Part shown: positions 41,463-50,100 of the stretch, piece by piece
Layout of the letters: each line of letters begins with the position of its first letter
How positions within the stretch are numbered: position 1 is the first letter of the stretch
From: Chromohalobacter sp. 11-W
GTDB taxonomy: Bacteria > Pseudomonadota > Gammaproteobacteria > Pseudomonadales > Halomonadaceae
Direction of reading: 5' to 3'
DNA: 64,000 bases
Assembly (NCBI RefSeq): GCF_029889905.1
Contig: NZ_JARANZ010000002.1
Location: 402,535 to 466,534, forward strand
Made by a program: the position numbers and the translations under genes
The notes under the pieces: generated by a model
Seen by the model: only the letters and a program-made list of their open reading frames with translations
Database searches by the model: none
Told to the model about the DNA's origin: nothing

Positions 41463-42566
41463 TCAATAGTCATCGTCCCTAGACTGAGTACCCAAGGTAT
41501 CGCGGATATTGTCGATCACTCCGTGATCCTTGATCACGTCCTTAAGCCATTCTTCCAGTGGCATGCGTCCCCACTTCACGGCGCGTTCGATCAGATACGG
41601 GACGGGGCTGTGGGGCTCGCGATCCTTGAAGTAGCGGGCAACCCCGTTAAGCATCTCGAAGGCTTCTTCACGGCTATTTGGAACAGTCCGCAACGTACCG
41701 GATACCTGAGCCGGCAGTGCGACACTGGGTTCTACCCGTTCCGATGTCGTATCCTCCACCTCCGTGGCAATTGCTTCGTCTTTCGAGGAAACGCTGACCC
41801 CACGCTCGCGAAGTAGCCTTTCAGTGAGATCGCGACACTGAACAAGCACTTTCTCGAGCCCGGAAAAATTTGGTGCATCACGCCCGAAGCGCTGCTCGCC
41901 GATACTCTCCAATTGCCCCAACGCCGTCAGCGTAGCCACTATATCCGCATGGCGACTTTGAAAGAACTCAGTACCGGTCAACACTACTGAGCGCTGAAAG
42001 ATTTCGTCATTGATCTTGCCATCGCTCAGTGCGTTTTCCATCGCTTCAGGATCGTTGCGAGCCTGATTTTCGACCTGACGCGATTCATCATAATCGGCCA
42101 GCCCGTATCCTTCTTCTGCCATCAATGGCAGTGTCCTAACCACACCGATCAAAGTATCGCCTAGCCAACTCAAGCGCGCCGTGCGCTCATCGAGATCATC
42201 TTCATCAAGCTCGGGGTAGAGCGTTTCCCAGAATTCATCGAGCAAACGCGCTGCCAGTGTCAGACCGAAGTCGATCCCCTTGAATCCTTCACGGTGAGCC
42301 AGCCCTTCACATAGCCACCCCACCAGTTGCAGATCCTTGCTCTGCGTCACCAATGCGTCACTGGCCAGGTTGACGACCTGGCCCCAATCGGATTGCTTCA
42401 GCTCGGCCTGCCACTCCCCCTGGGGTAAGTAAGTCGGGTCGGCGCGACGTGCCTCTTTAATTTCATCGAAGAGGAGCGAGAAAGATAGGTCCTCGCCTCC
42501 AGCATGACTACTGCCATCAATAGGCTTAAGCAATGCGTCGACAGAGAGTTCACCGAGTTGCTCCAT
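41463..42566 (-). CDS. tssA: T6SS protein TssA
   Basis: A 367-residue TssA with an N-terminal ImpA_N domain (~residues 8-125: GEDLSFSLLFDEIKEARR and WQAELKQSDWGQVVNLASDAL). The C-terminal part is short, with a final SREEAFEMLNGVARYFKDREPHSPVPYLIERAVKWG that matches the VasL/ImpA-type C-terminus seen in short TssA proteins. TssA helps place and cap sheath assembly at the baseplate. It precedes the ketosynthase-like gene by two bases and lies downstream of the hcp terminator, so it may have its own promoter. Confidence 0.9.
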   Translation of the reverse strand: MEQLGELSVDALLKPIDGSSHAGGEDLSFSLLFDEIKEARRADPTYLPQGEWQAELKQSDWGQVVNLASDALVTQSKDLQLVGWLCEGLAHREGFKGIDFGLTLAARLLDEFWETLYPELDEDDLDERTARLSWLGDTLIGVVRTLPLMAEEGYGLADYDESRQVENQARNDPEAMENALSDGKINDEIFQRSVVLTGTEFFQSRHADIVATLTALGQLESIGEQRFGRDAPNFSGLEKVLVQCRDLTERLLRERGVSVSSKDEAIATEVEDTTSERVEPSVALPAQVSGTLRTVPNSREEAFEMLNGVARYFKDREPHSPVPYLIERAVKWGRMPLEEWLKDVIKDHGVIDNIRDTLGTQSRDDDY

Positions 42567-42734
42567 GACGTTTCTCGCCCTCTTTATGTACCGTTAGGGA
42601 CTTCAACATTCTCGAGCCAACGGGTGCGTTTAGCGATGACTCACGCAGTGGGACAAAGCCCCATGCTTCGTCCAACTGGGTCACTCAACGCAACATCCCC
42701 GTGACGCTTCGCTTGCATGAAGACCACCGAATTC

Positions 42735-42776
42735 AAAAAAGACAGACCCACCCCCGGCACCGGAGGTGGGTATGTC
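42735..42776 (-). terminator. Rho-independent terminator after hcp
   Basis: On the minus strand a long hairpin (stem 42741-42757 with 42761-42776, few mismatches) is followed by six T. It lies ~35 bases after the hcp stop, isolating hcp from tssA. Confidence 0.82.
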
Positions 42777-42809
42777 ACTCAACTACCCACAGGGCGTGGG
42801 CGCCGCAAC

Positions 42810-43340
42810 TTAGGAATATACTTTGTTGCGGGTACGATCCCAGCCACCGGCAACATTACCGCCGCCCTGGCCATCGGAACGTTTCTGCTGGGTGTAAGTG
42901 ATCTTGATCCGCGCGTAGTTGAACTTGACTGTCTCGAAGGGCAGATCATGGCGATCTTCGTTTTCGCTCTGCTCAAAGCTGGTGGAAGTGGAAGTTCCTT
43001 CCATCTCAGTGGAGGACACGATCACCTCTTCCAGCTTAATCTCCATGTAGCGAATTTTATCGCCACCAGCACGGTTGACATGCAGCACGACTTCCTTGAT
43101 GTGCTGACCTTTACAGCAGGATTCGAAAAGCTTGGCAGAAGCCTTGTCAACGAATTTCTGGACGCGAAACTCGCTAAGATTCACACGCTCTGCGGAGGCG
43201 CCACCGGACGAACTGGCGGTAGCGGACGTTGCCTGGCTGGCCCCGAAATCAAAGCTCTTCAGCTCGATCCAGTCCGGATGCTTGTCATCCAGGCTCTCGC
43301 CGGGAATACCATCGATTTTCAAGTACGCATCAAAAGCCAT
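42810..43340 (-). CDS. hcp: T6SS tube protein Hcp
   Basis: A 176-residue Hcp1-family protein. It begins MAFDAYLKIDGIPGES and has the conserved LSEFRVQKFVDKASAKLFESCCKGQHIKEVVLHVNRAG and the C-terminal VKFNYARIKITYTQQ strand. Hcp hexamers stack to form the inner tube and carry small effectors. A loop of ~12 Ala/Ser/Thr/Gly near residues 40-52 is typical of the family. The ATG at 43340 is preceded by AAGGAG at ten bases. It is monocistronic by the look of its leader and terminator, as expected for a protein needed in great excess. Confidence 0.95.
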   Translation of the reverse strand: MAFDAYLKIDGIPGESLDDKHPDWIELKSFDFGASQATSATASSSGGASAERVNLSEFRVQKFVDKASAKLFESCCKGQHIKEVVLHVNRAGGDKIRYMEIKLEEVIVSSTEMEGTSTSTSFEQSENEDRHDLPFETVKFNYARIKITYTQQKRSDGQGGGNVAGGWDRTRNKVYS

Positions 43341-43690
43341 TTTCTCATTGCTCCTTTTCACTCACACACGTCAGGCCACCATCACGTTCGAAAAGATCCC
43401 GTTCCAGCGAACGTGACCCGTGGCCCATTTTCAGTTGCCGACCAAGGCAACCATCCCCTACTCAAGCCGCTTTTGCGCTCAAAGAGACGACCTGAATACA
43501 TGACGCTCAACGCCGCATTTCTCGATAAAAAGCGTTTCAGTACCACTTTCAGAAGACGCAAAACGCTTATTGAGTGGACACCCTCACTTCACGTGGCGCT
43601 TCCTGTTTATGTTTCTCATTTCTACCTAACATAAATTATATTATGGCATGTTAATTTTTAAAGTCTTCATTAAAAATTCAAGCACTCTGA
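43341..43690. other. 350-base non-coding stretch upstream of hcp
   Basis: No gene seen. On the minus strand it would be the hcp promoter and leader. A TATAAT box (43635-43640) with TTTAAA (43657-43662) 16 bases away gives a possible promoter. Two inverted repeats follow: AAGCGTTT/AAACGCTT (43530-43537 and 43561-43568) and TCACGTTCG/CGAACGTGA (43382-43390 and 43408-43416). The 43620-43680 part is much more AT-rich than its surroundings. Confidence 0.55.
43635..43662 (-). promoter_or_regulatory. Possible hcp promoter
   Basis: TTTAAA and TATAAT are 16 bases apart on the minus strand in an AT-rich stretch, about 295 bases upstream of hcp. The -10 is a perfect consensus; the -35 matches only in part. 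Confidence 0.4.
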
Positions 43691-46183
43691 TCACTGCTGC
43701 TTTCGCACCTCGATCTCCACACGACGATTCGGAGCCAGACATTCGATCAACTGCGCCCGTGGCTGATCGTTGTCACAGGTGACCAGCGGCCGTTCACTCC
43801 CCGCCCCCTTGGCTTCGATGAGGCCGGCCGGCACGCCCTTCCCGATCAGGTACTGACGAACCGTCATCGCGCGCTGCAGAGAAAGCTGCTGATTGGTAGC
43901 CTCGTTACCGATGGGATCGGCATGACCGGTGATCAGGATCTGCCCCAGGTCCTGGGTGTTGAGTAGACGTTCGGCCAACTTGTCCAGCTCCTGCTGGCCC
44001 GCCTGCTGCAAGCCGGCGTAGTCGCCACGGCCGAAGGCAAACAAGGTGTCGGACTCGAGTACGATGGTCTCCGTACTGGTCAACGTTTGCTCCAGCAGGC
44101 TGTCGATGTAGTTGCGACTGCTCGAGATAAGGAACGCATTGGAGGTGATGCGTGGCACGTCAGAGGCGTGAATCTGTTGGCTGTAGAAATCGACCTGACG
44201 ACCGGCGTAGCGATAGTCGGCCCGCCCCTCATCTATCTCGGCCCCGGTCTGGCGCTGGATCGCCGGGTACCAGAAGGCCGGCAGGCGGTTGCGCAACACG
44301 TCACTGTCGATGTCGGCACGATCCATGTCCGACAGCATCAGGTAGGTATCGAGCGTATTGCGCCCGAACTTGGCCAGGGACTCCGCGCTGTTGTCGCGCG
44401 GGCGGGCATAGGGTGCCACGGTGTCCGGCCCGTCCACCGCATGCAACTCATCGGCGGTACGCCGGTAGACGCCGATGGTAGTCAGCGTGAACAGCGAGCG
44501 GGTCAGGTTCTGCTCGACCGGTTCGAGCATCACGGATTGTAGACGGTCGAAATACGTCTTGCGGATCGCCGGCTCGATCTCGTCGCCCTGATACAGCCCC
44601 CAGCCCATCGACCAGGGCACGCCCCCATCATGGTGCCGCTGATAGTAGTGGCTGCCCCAGTCGCGCAGCGCATCGAGGCTATGCCAGCGCGCATAGTGAG
44701 CCTCCCGCTCATCATCCTCGGCCACGGCCTCGGCGAAGGTGTGCGACATCGCCTCGATCTCGCCATGATTGCGCACGGCGGACGTGACCCAGAACGTGCA
44801 GACGATGGCCCCCAGCGCAGCGGCAGCCAACGTCCAGCGCAACTTGCGTCGCCGCCCCCGCACGTCGCTGGAGTAGAGCCCGGCCAGGTGCTGATCGGCG
44901 ATGATGACCTGACGGAACAGGTTGGAGATGAAAAAAGCATGGTTGACGCGCTCGCCCGACAGCCCTTCAGGCTTCGCCAGCGCGAAGTGACGACCGACGC
45001 GACTGGCGTGCTCTCCCTCGATGGCATCGCCTTCCTGCAGTGCGCTGACGAAATAGAAACCACGCAGCAGCGGCGCACTCTGGTAAGGGTTGGCATTGGT
45101 CAGCGCATCGACGAAACGCGTCAGAGGATCGCGCAGCGCGGCGAGTTCGAGTGGAAACCGGAATGCGGCGACATCGCGCCGGGTCTCGACGACATCGCGC
45201 TGCACGATCTCGTCGTCACCGACCTGCAACCAGTGGCGACACAGATTATTTAGTGCGGCATCGAACTGAACGCCCCAGTTGACATCACTGGGCTGCTGAT
45301 GCGCAAAGGTATGACCGAGCACGTCGCTCTGCCGCTGTGGGTCGAGATGCTCGAAAAAGGTAGTGAAGCCCTCGATCAGGTCGCATTTGGTAAACACCAG
45401 ATAGATCGGCAACCGCGCTTCCAGATGGTCTCGCGCTTCCTGAATCCTTTCACGCAGACGCCGGGCGAGATTGTTGCGCTGGGTGTCACTGGCCTGCACC
45501 ACATCGCTGATATTGACCGCGACGATCAGGCCATTGAGCGGACAGTGGCGACGATGTTCTTTGAGCAGCGACAGGAACCCCTTCCATTTACCGGCCTCCT
45601 CTTCGCTGTTCATGTAACGCCCGGCGGTATCCAGCAGAATGGCATCGGAGCTGAAGAACCAGTCGCAGTGACGCGTCCCGCCCATACCGGCAACGCGGGC
45701 GTTCTCGCGCTCGGCGAAGGGAAAGTTGAGCCCCGACTCGTAGACCATGGTGCTCTTGCCGGCCGCGGGCTGCCCCACGATCATGTACCAGGGCAGCGCG
45801 TAAAGCGCGTCGTTACCCCGCTTGCCCTTGCTCTTGCCGCTCTTCTTGAGACGCTCGATGGTCTTCAGCAGGCGTTCGCGCAGCAGGCTGATCTCTTCTC
45901 GATCCTGCGGGCTGGCATCGAGTACCGCCGCGTCAGCATCCTCCCGGAGCAAATGCTCGAGATTGCGCTTCTGCCCCACGCCACGGTAGAGCAGCAACAC
46001 ATAGAACGCCGAGGCCAACAGAAAGAGCACGATTCCGCATAGCAGGCTGGCCAGCGACGAAAAGCCCAGCACCACTCCCAGCCACCACACCACGAAGATG
46101 GTCGCGAAGAAGAGCAGCCCCAGAATATATGGCTGATACTTGAAGAACGCGTACTTTATATAAGCGAATTTGAAAATTTTCAT
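43691..46183 (-). CDS. Shortened TssM-like protein fused to an OmpA peptidoglycan-binding domain
   Basis: An 830-residue protein. Two transmembrane segments (~residues 19-66) precede an IcmF-type NTPase domain with Walker A GQPAAGKST at 137-145 and ILLDTAGRY near 182-190; a third transmembrane segment is near 455-475. The periplasmic part is much shorter than in true TssM. The last ~115 residues are an OmpA/MotB domain: TGHADPIGNEATNQQLSLQRA and the terminal NRRVEIEV. It may anchor the T6SS membrane complex to the cell wall, the job done elsewhere by OmpA-type TssL or TagL. The ATG at 46183 is preferred over the TTG one codon upstream. It follows tagF by 27 bases. Confidence 0.8.
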   Translation of the reverse strand: MKIFKFAYIKYAFFKYQPYILGLLFFATIFVVWWLGVVLGFSSLASLLCGIVLFLLASAFYVLLLYRGVGQKRNLEHLLREDADAAVLDASPQDREEISLLRERLLKTIERLKKSGKSKGKRGNDALYALPWYMIVGQPAAGKSTMVYESGLNFPFAERENARVAGMGGTRHCDWFFSSDAILLDTAGRYMNSEEEAGKWKGFLSLLKEHRRHCPLNGLIVAVNISDVVQASDTQRNNLARRLRERIQEARDHLEARLPIYLVFTKCDLIEGFTTFFEHLDPQRQSDVLGHTFAHQQPSDVNWGVQFDAALNNLCRHWLQVGDDEIVQRDVVETRRDVAAFRFPLELAALRDPLTRFVDALTNANPYQSAPLLRGFYFVSALQEGDAIEGEHASRVGRHFALAKPEGLSGERVNHAFFISNLFRQVIIADQHLAGLYSSDVRGRRRKLRWTLAAAALGAIVCTFWVTSAVRNHGEIEAMSHTFAEAVAEDDEREAHYARWHSLDALRDWGSHYYQRHHDGGVPWSMGWGLYQGDEIEPAIRKTYFDRLQSVMLEPVEQNLTRSLFTLTTIGVYRRTADELHAVDGPDTVAPYARPRDNSAESLAKFGRNTLDTYLMLSDMDRADIDSDVLRNRLPAFWYPAIQRQTGAEIDEGRADYRYAGRQVDFYSQQIHASDVPRITSNAFLISSSRNYIDSLLEQTLTSTETIVLESDTLFAFGRGDYAGLQQAGQQELDKLAERLLNTQDLGQILITGHADPIGNEATNQQLSLQRAMTVRQYLIGKGVPAGLIEAKGAGSERPLVTCDNDQPRAQLIECLAPNRRVEIEVRKQQ

Positions 46184-46210
46184 CAATACGATCTGCTCAA
46201 GCTCGGCCGT

Positions 46211-47128
46211 CTATCGTGCGTCGCACGGGAAACGGTCCATGAAATCGGCCAGACTCAACCGGGTGTCCGGGAGCGGCAAGGTACCGGGGTGCGGCTCGTC
46301 TTCCGCGAAGGGCGACAGCACGTCGATACACAGACGTCTGTCCTCCGGATTCGACAGCACTTCGAAGAATTGCTCGGCGCTCTGCCATACCGGCATCAGA
46401 AGCAGTCGCGGCCGCATGAAGTCGTCCACCAGCAGGCTCATCACGGGCGTGCCGCTGGGACAGGCGGCACCCAGCCACTGTTGCCAGAGATCGGCGACCG
46501 GGCGCTTGAGCCCTCGCTCCGCTGGCAGCGGCAGCATCACCGCCTGCGTGCTGCCCGCTTGCCAGCGGGTCAAGGCGTAGTGCAGCCGGTGCAGGCAGGC
46601 GCCGCTGACGAACTCGGGCCACCCCCACTCCAGCGCCTTGGCGACATCCTCGAAGCTGTAGTCGTGCAGAAAGCGCTGATGAATACGTTGATAGAGCACC
46701 AAGTCCTGGTCGTTGAGAACCCGCAATTCCTGAATGGCCTCGACTGGGTCGATCGGTGACTGGCCGTGAACCGAGTCGGTCAGGATGTCGCGGGCCTGCC
46801 CAGAAAAGATCTCGCCCAGGGTATGGATGTACGGCAGTACTCCGGGTCGCCCTTCCGCCTTCAACATTTGAAAGATGAAGAACGGATAGCGCCGTCCCGA
46901 GGCATCCGACGAGCTGATCATCGCCCCGCTTACGTCGCTGCCGTTGCGCGCGTGATAATTGAAGAAGCAGACTGGCAAGGCATCGAAGCGACGCTTCCAG
47001 TCGTCGTGGTCGAGAAACTGCAGTAGCGCATTCTGCAACCATTGATCGAGCTCCTGAATAACAACGCCGGCGGCGTTCACCCCCACGAAATCGGCCTTCG
47101 CGGGGATCTTGCCAAAGCAGCCGATCAT
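46211..47128 (-). CDS. tagF: T6SS-associated protein TagF
   Basis: A 305-residue TagF-family protein. It starts IGCFGKIPAKADFVGVNA, the family hallmark, and continues with the TagF_N domain to ~residue 130 (FFNYHARNGSDVSGAMISSSDASGRRYPFFIF). In Pseudomonas aeruginosa TagF is a post-translational repressor of T6SS firing that acts through Fha. A C-terminal extension of ~100 residues goes beyond the 226 residues of that protein; I do not recognise it. It is 33 bases downstream of tssM. Confidence 0.85.
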   Translation of the reverse strand: MIGCFGKIPAKADFVGVNAAGVVIQELDQWLQNALLQFLDHDDWKRRFDALPVCFFNYHARNGSDVSGAMISSSDASGRRYPFFIFQMLKAEGRPGVLPYIHTLGEIFSGQARDILTDSVHGQSPIDPVEAIQELRVLNDQDLVLYQRIHQRFLHDYSFEDVAKALEWGWPEFVSGACLHRLHYALTRWQAGSTQAVMLPLPAERGLKRPVADLWQQWLGAACPSGTPVMSLLVDDFMRPRLLLMPVWQSAEQFFEVLSNPEDRRLCIDVLSPFAEDEPHPGTLPLPDTRLSLADFMDRFPCDAR

Positions 47129-47161
47129 GCCGACTTCCTTCTCATTACCTGGTCATGCCCT

Positions 47162-50100
47162 TCATTGACCGCTCACCTGCGGTATCCGCAGCGTTTTTAT
47201 CCGCTTCAGGTCGGAGATCTTCACACCGCCAAAGTTGCGCACGCCGAAGCTGACAGTGCCCATGTAGGTACGCCAACTGAAACGCTGGCGCGCGTTGTCG
47301 ATGGATGTGACATGAGCGCTTTCGATCATGCGCAGAAAGCCCCAGCGGTTGGGATAGTCGAAGACGGTATGACGCTGTCCATCGCGACTGACGATATCCA
47401 TGCGAGCCCCGAAGGACTCGCCGTTGCCAGGCCAGATCAGCCGCTCCCAGGACTGGGTGTTATTGCGATAGTGCAGACGCTGTCCATCGATGGTCAGAAT
47501 GATGTCGGTCAGCCCGGCGGTGGGGTTCATCTGCAATTCGAAGCCGTTCTGCAAGTCCGAGAGGCTGTCGATGACCCGTCCCAGCGCCGTGGCATCGTCG
47601 ATGCTCGAAAGCATGCGCGGATCCACCATCGATGAGCGCTGACCGCTTCCGGAACCCGCGAGATCGCCGATCTCATCCTGTCGAAACCGCGCCATCACGC
47701 CCTCGTCGGGATCGATGAAGTATTCCATGTCGCGCACGGATGCTTCGTTGATCGAATCGCTGACCGGGTAGCGCCCGGCAATCATCTGGTCCCAGGGCGT
47801 GACGATCTTGTCGTCCCAGGCGGCGTTGAGTTGATCGCGAGCCGGTTCGTTCAGCGCTTTCCAGGTATCTTCCACCGGCTCGCTGAAAAGTGGCTCCATC
47901 GCCTGCACCAAGGGAGCCCGCGAGGTGTCCACGCGCGACGCCACGAAGTTGCGCAGGCCGTTGATCTCGGTTGGCTGGCCGCCGAGCGTCGCCATGATCA
48001 GTGACTTGCTGCTGCGCCCCACGTTCTGGGCACTGCGCACGTTATCCACGCGTGCCTTGAGCTGTCGCAGGTCCAGCAGATATTGATTGAGGACGGAGTT
48101 GTCGCTTCCCGTTGCCTCGTCCACGGATAACATGCGCGTCACCGGACGAAAGTGACGCGCCAGCGCGCCATCGTTGATACGCGGCAACGTTGTCGGGTCC
48201 ACCGCCGGCCCATTGCCATCGCTGCCGTCGAAGACGCTCATCACGCGTCCCCAGAAGCTTTGATCCTGCGCCTTGCCGCCGGCATCTCCCTCTTCTGCGG
48301 ACGCCTTGGGGTCATCCCAGCCCGTATTGGCCTTGACCGCCTCCAGTACCTGACGAAGGGGCGAGCCCTGCAGATCGCTGAGCTGCGCCAGGCGGACACT
48401 GGCCTGGTCCAGGGTGTCGAAGTCGGCGACATGAGTGTCATCGAGGAAGCGTTCCCAGGCGATGGCGTAGTCACGCTTGTAGCGCGTCATCAGTTGGCTG
48501 ACGAAACGTGCCTTCGATTGCACCGCATCATCCACATTCTCGTCGTCGAGCACCCAGTCCGATTCGCGCCGCAGATCGCCGGACACGGTTTCGATGATCG
48601 CCGGCCGTAGATACTCGTGCCAGACCCGCTGGGTGTAGAACGCCGGCACTGCGCGACTGGTGTAGAACAGACGCCCCTCCATGTCCGGCGCCATGCGCGA
48701 CAGAGTCAGAGGATCAAAGCGTTTCTCGACTTCGAGCTGGTAGCGCAGGTACGCCCGGTCAACGAGGCTGCTGTCGATAAGGAAGGCGTTGAGCCGATCA
48801 CGGCTATCGGCGACCAGCGCCTCGTCACGCGCCAAAGCGGGTGCCGTGCCCTGCTGCAGGTAGTGCACGTAGAGCGCGGCGTTGTCCATGATGCTATCGC
48901 GAGAGGTCGCCAGGTCACGGCGGTCGACGTAATCGGCCCACAGCCGAGGCAGCGCCGAGGCAACGAAATCGCCCTGGTCGCGGTGAGACGTGGGGTCGGT
49001 GAGAATCAGATAAAGCTTCAGCGACGAGTAGCTCTCGATCAGCTGCTCGATGCCCCGCTGTGTAAGCTTGGTCAACATCTCCTCGGAGAGCGACGGCCCC
49101 TGCTCGCCAGAGAGAGTCAGAGACGCTTCCTCACCTTCGGCGTTTCCGACCGTCGTTCCCAATGCACTGGTGCGGTCGCGCAACCCCTCCTCGAGCGAAG
49201 TCTCTGCACTGCTGCGCGCGGAATACCAGGCATCCCGGGCACTGTCGGTCGTGCGCGAGCGCAACTCGCTGCGCGTACGGCTGCCGAGTTCGGAGGCGCT
49301 GGTCGGCACACTGCCAAGCGTCGGGCGCGATGTGGAACGCTCCTGCATGCGATCCATGGCATCGGCACCAATCTGGCGGCCCCCCTCGCCGACGGCAGCG
49401 GAAGCAGTGCTCGTCGCCGACGGTTCGGTCGGCGATGCGGATGCAGCCTCATCCGTTTCCCCGCGTGTGCCGAGCTCGTCGTCGCCGTTGCCGAACGCTC
49501 GAAGAGAACGGAGCTGGCTTGCAAGCCGCATGGAGAGCGGCTCCAGCACATCGCGTTCGAACAGTGCGGACCATGCCTGCTTGAGTGGCGCACGCAACGC
49601 ATCGCCCTGATAGAGCCCCAGATCGAGTCGCAACGGCACGCCGGTCTCGCGATGCCGTTCGATCGCCGCCAATTGCCGCTCGAGATCGTCGAGCAGTTCA
49701 AGTCGTTCCTGCGGTGCCAGGTATCCGGTGCTGTTACCGGCGGTGAGCGCCGACACCTCATTCTGGAGATGATCGAGCCACTGCTTATTGTTGTAGGCCG
49801 ACCAGCCCTGAGCGGCGATGGCCGCCACTCCCAGAGCGCCGACGGTACCGATCATAAAGGTCGGCAGCGAGCGCCGGTCACCGTCCCGGGAGTAGTAAAG
49901 GCTCAGGTTGCGGTCTGGAAAGATGACGTTCCGGAACGTGTCGGTAATGAAGTAGCTGCGCTCTCCGCGATGCGCCGTATTGTCAGGCTCAGCACTCGGC
50001 GCCAGCGCGAAGGTATCACGAGTCTGCTCGTCGAGCAGCGCCGGCAGTGCCGGACCGCTCTGCAAGGCGCTGGTGAAATAGAGACCGCGCAGCACCGGCG

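Noticed and set aside
42717..43634. Plus-strand 305-codon open frame opposite hcp
   Set aside because: It is the antisense shadow of hcp plus its leader; the minus-strand Hcp is unmistakable.
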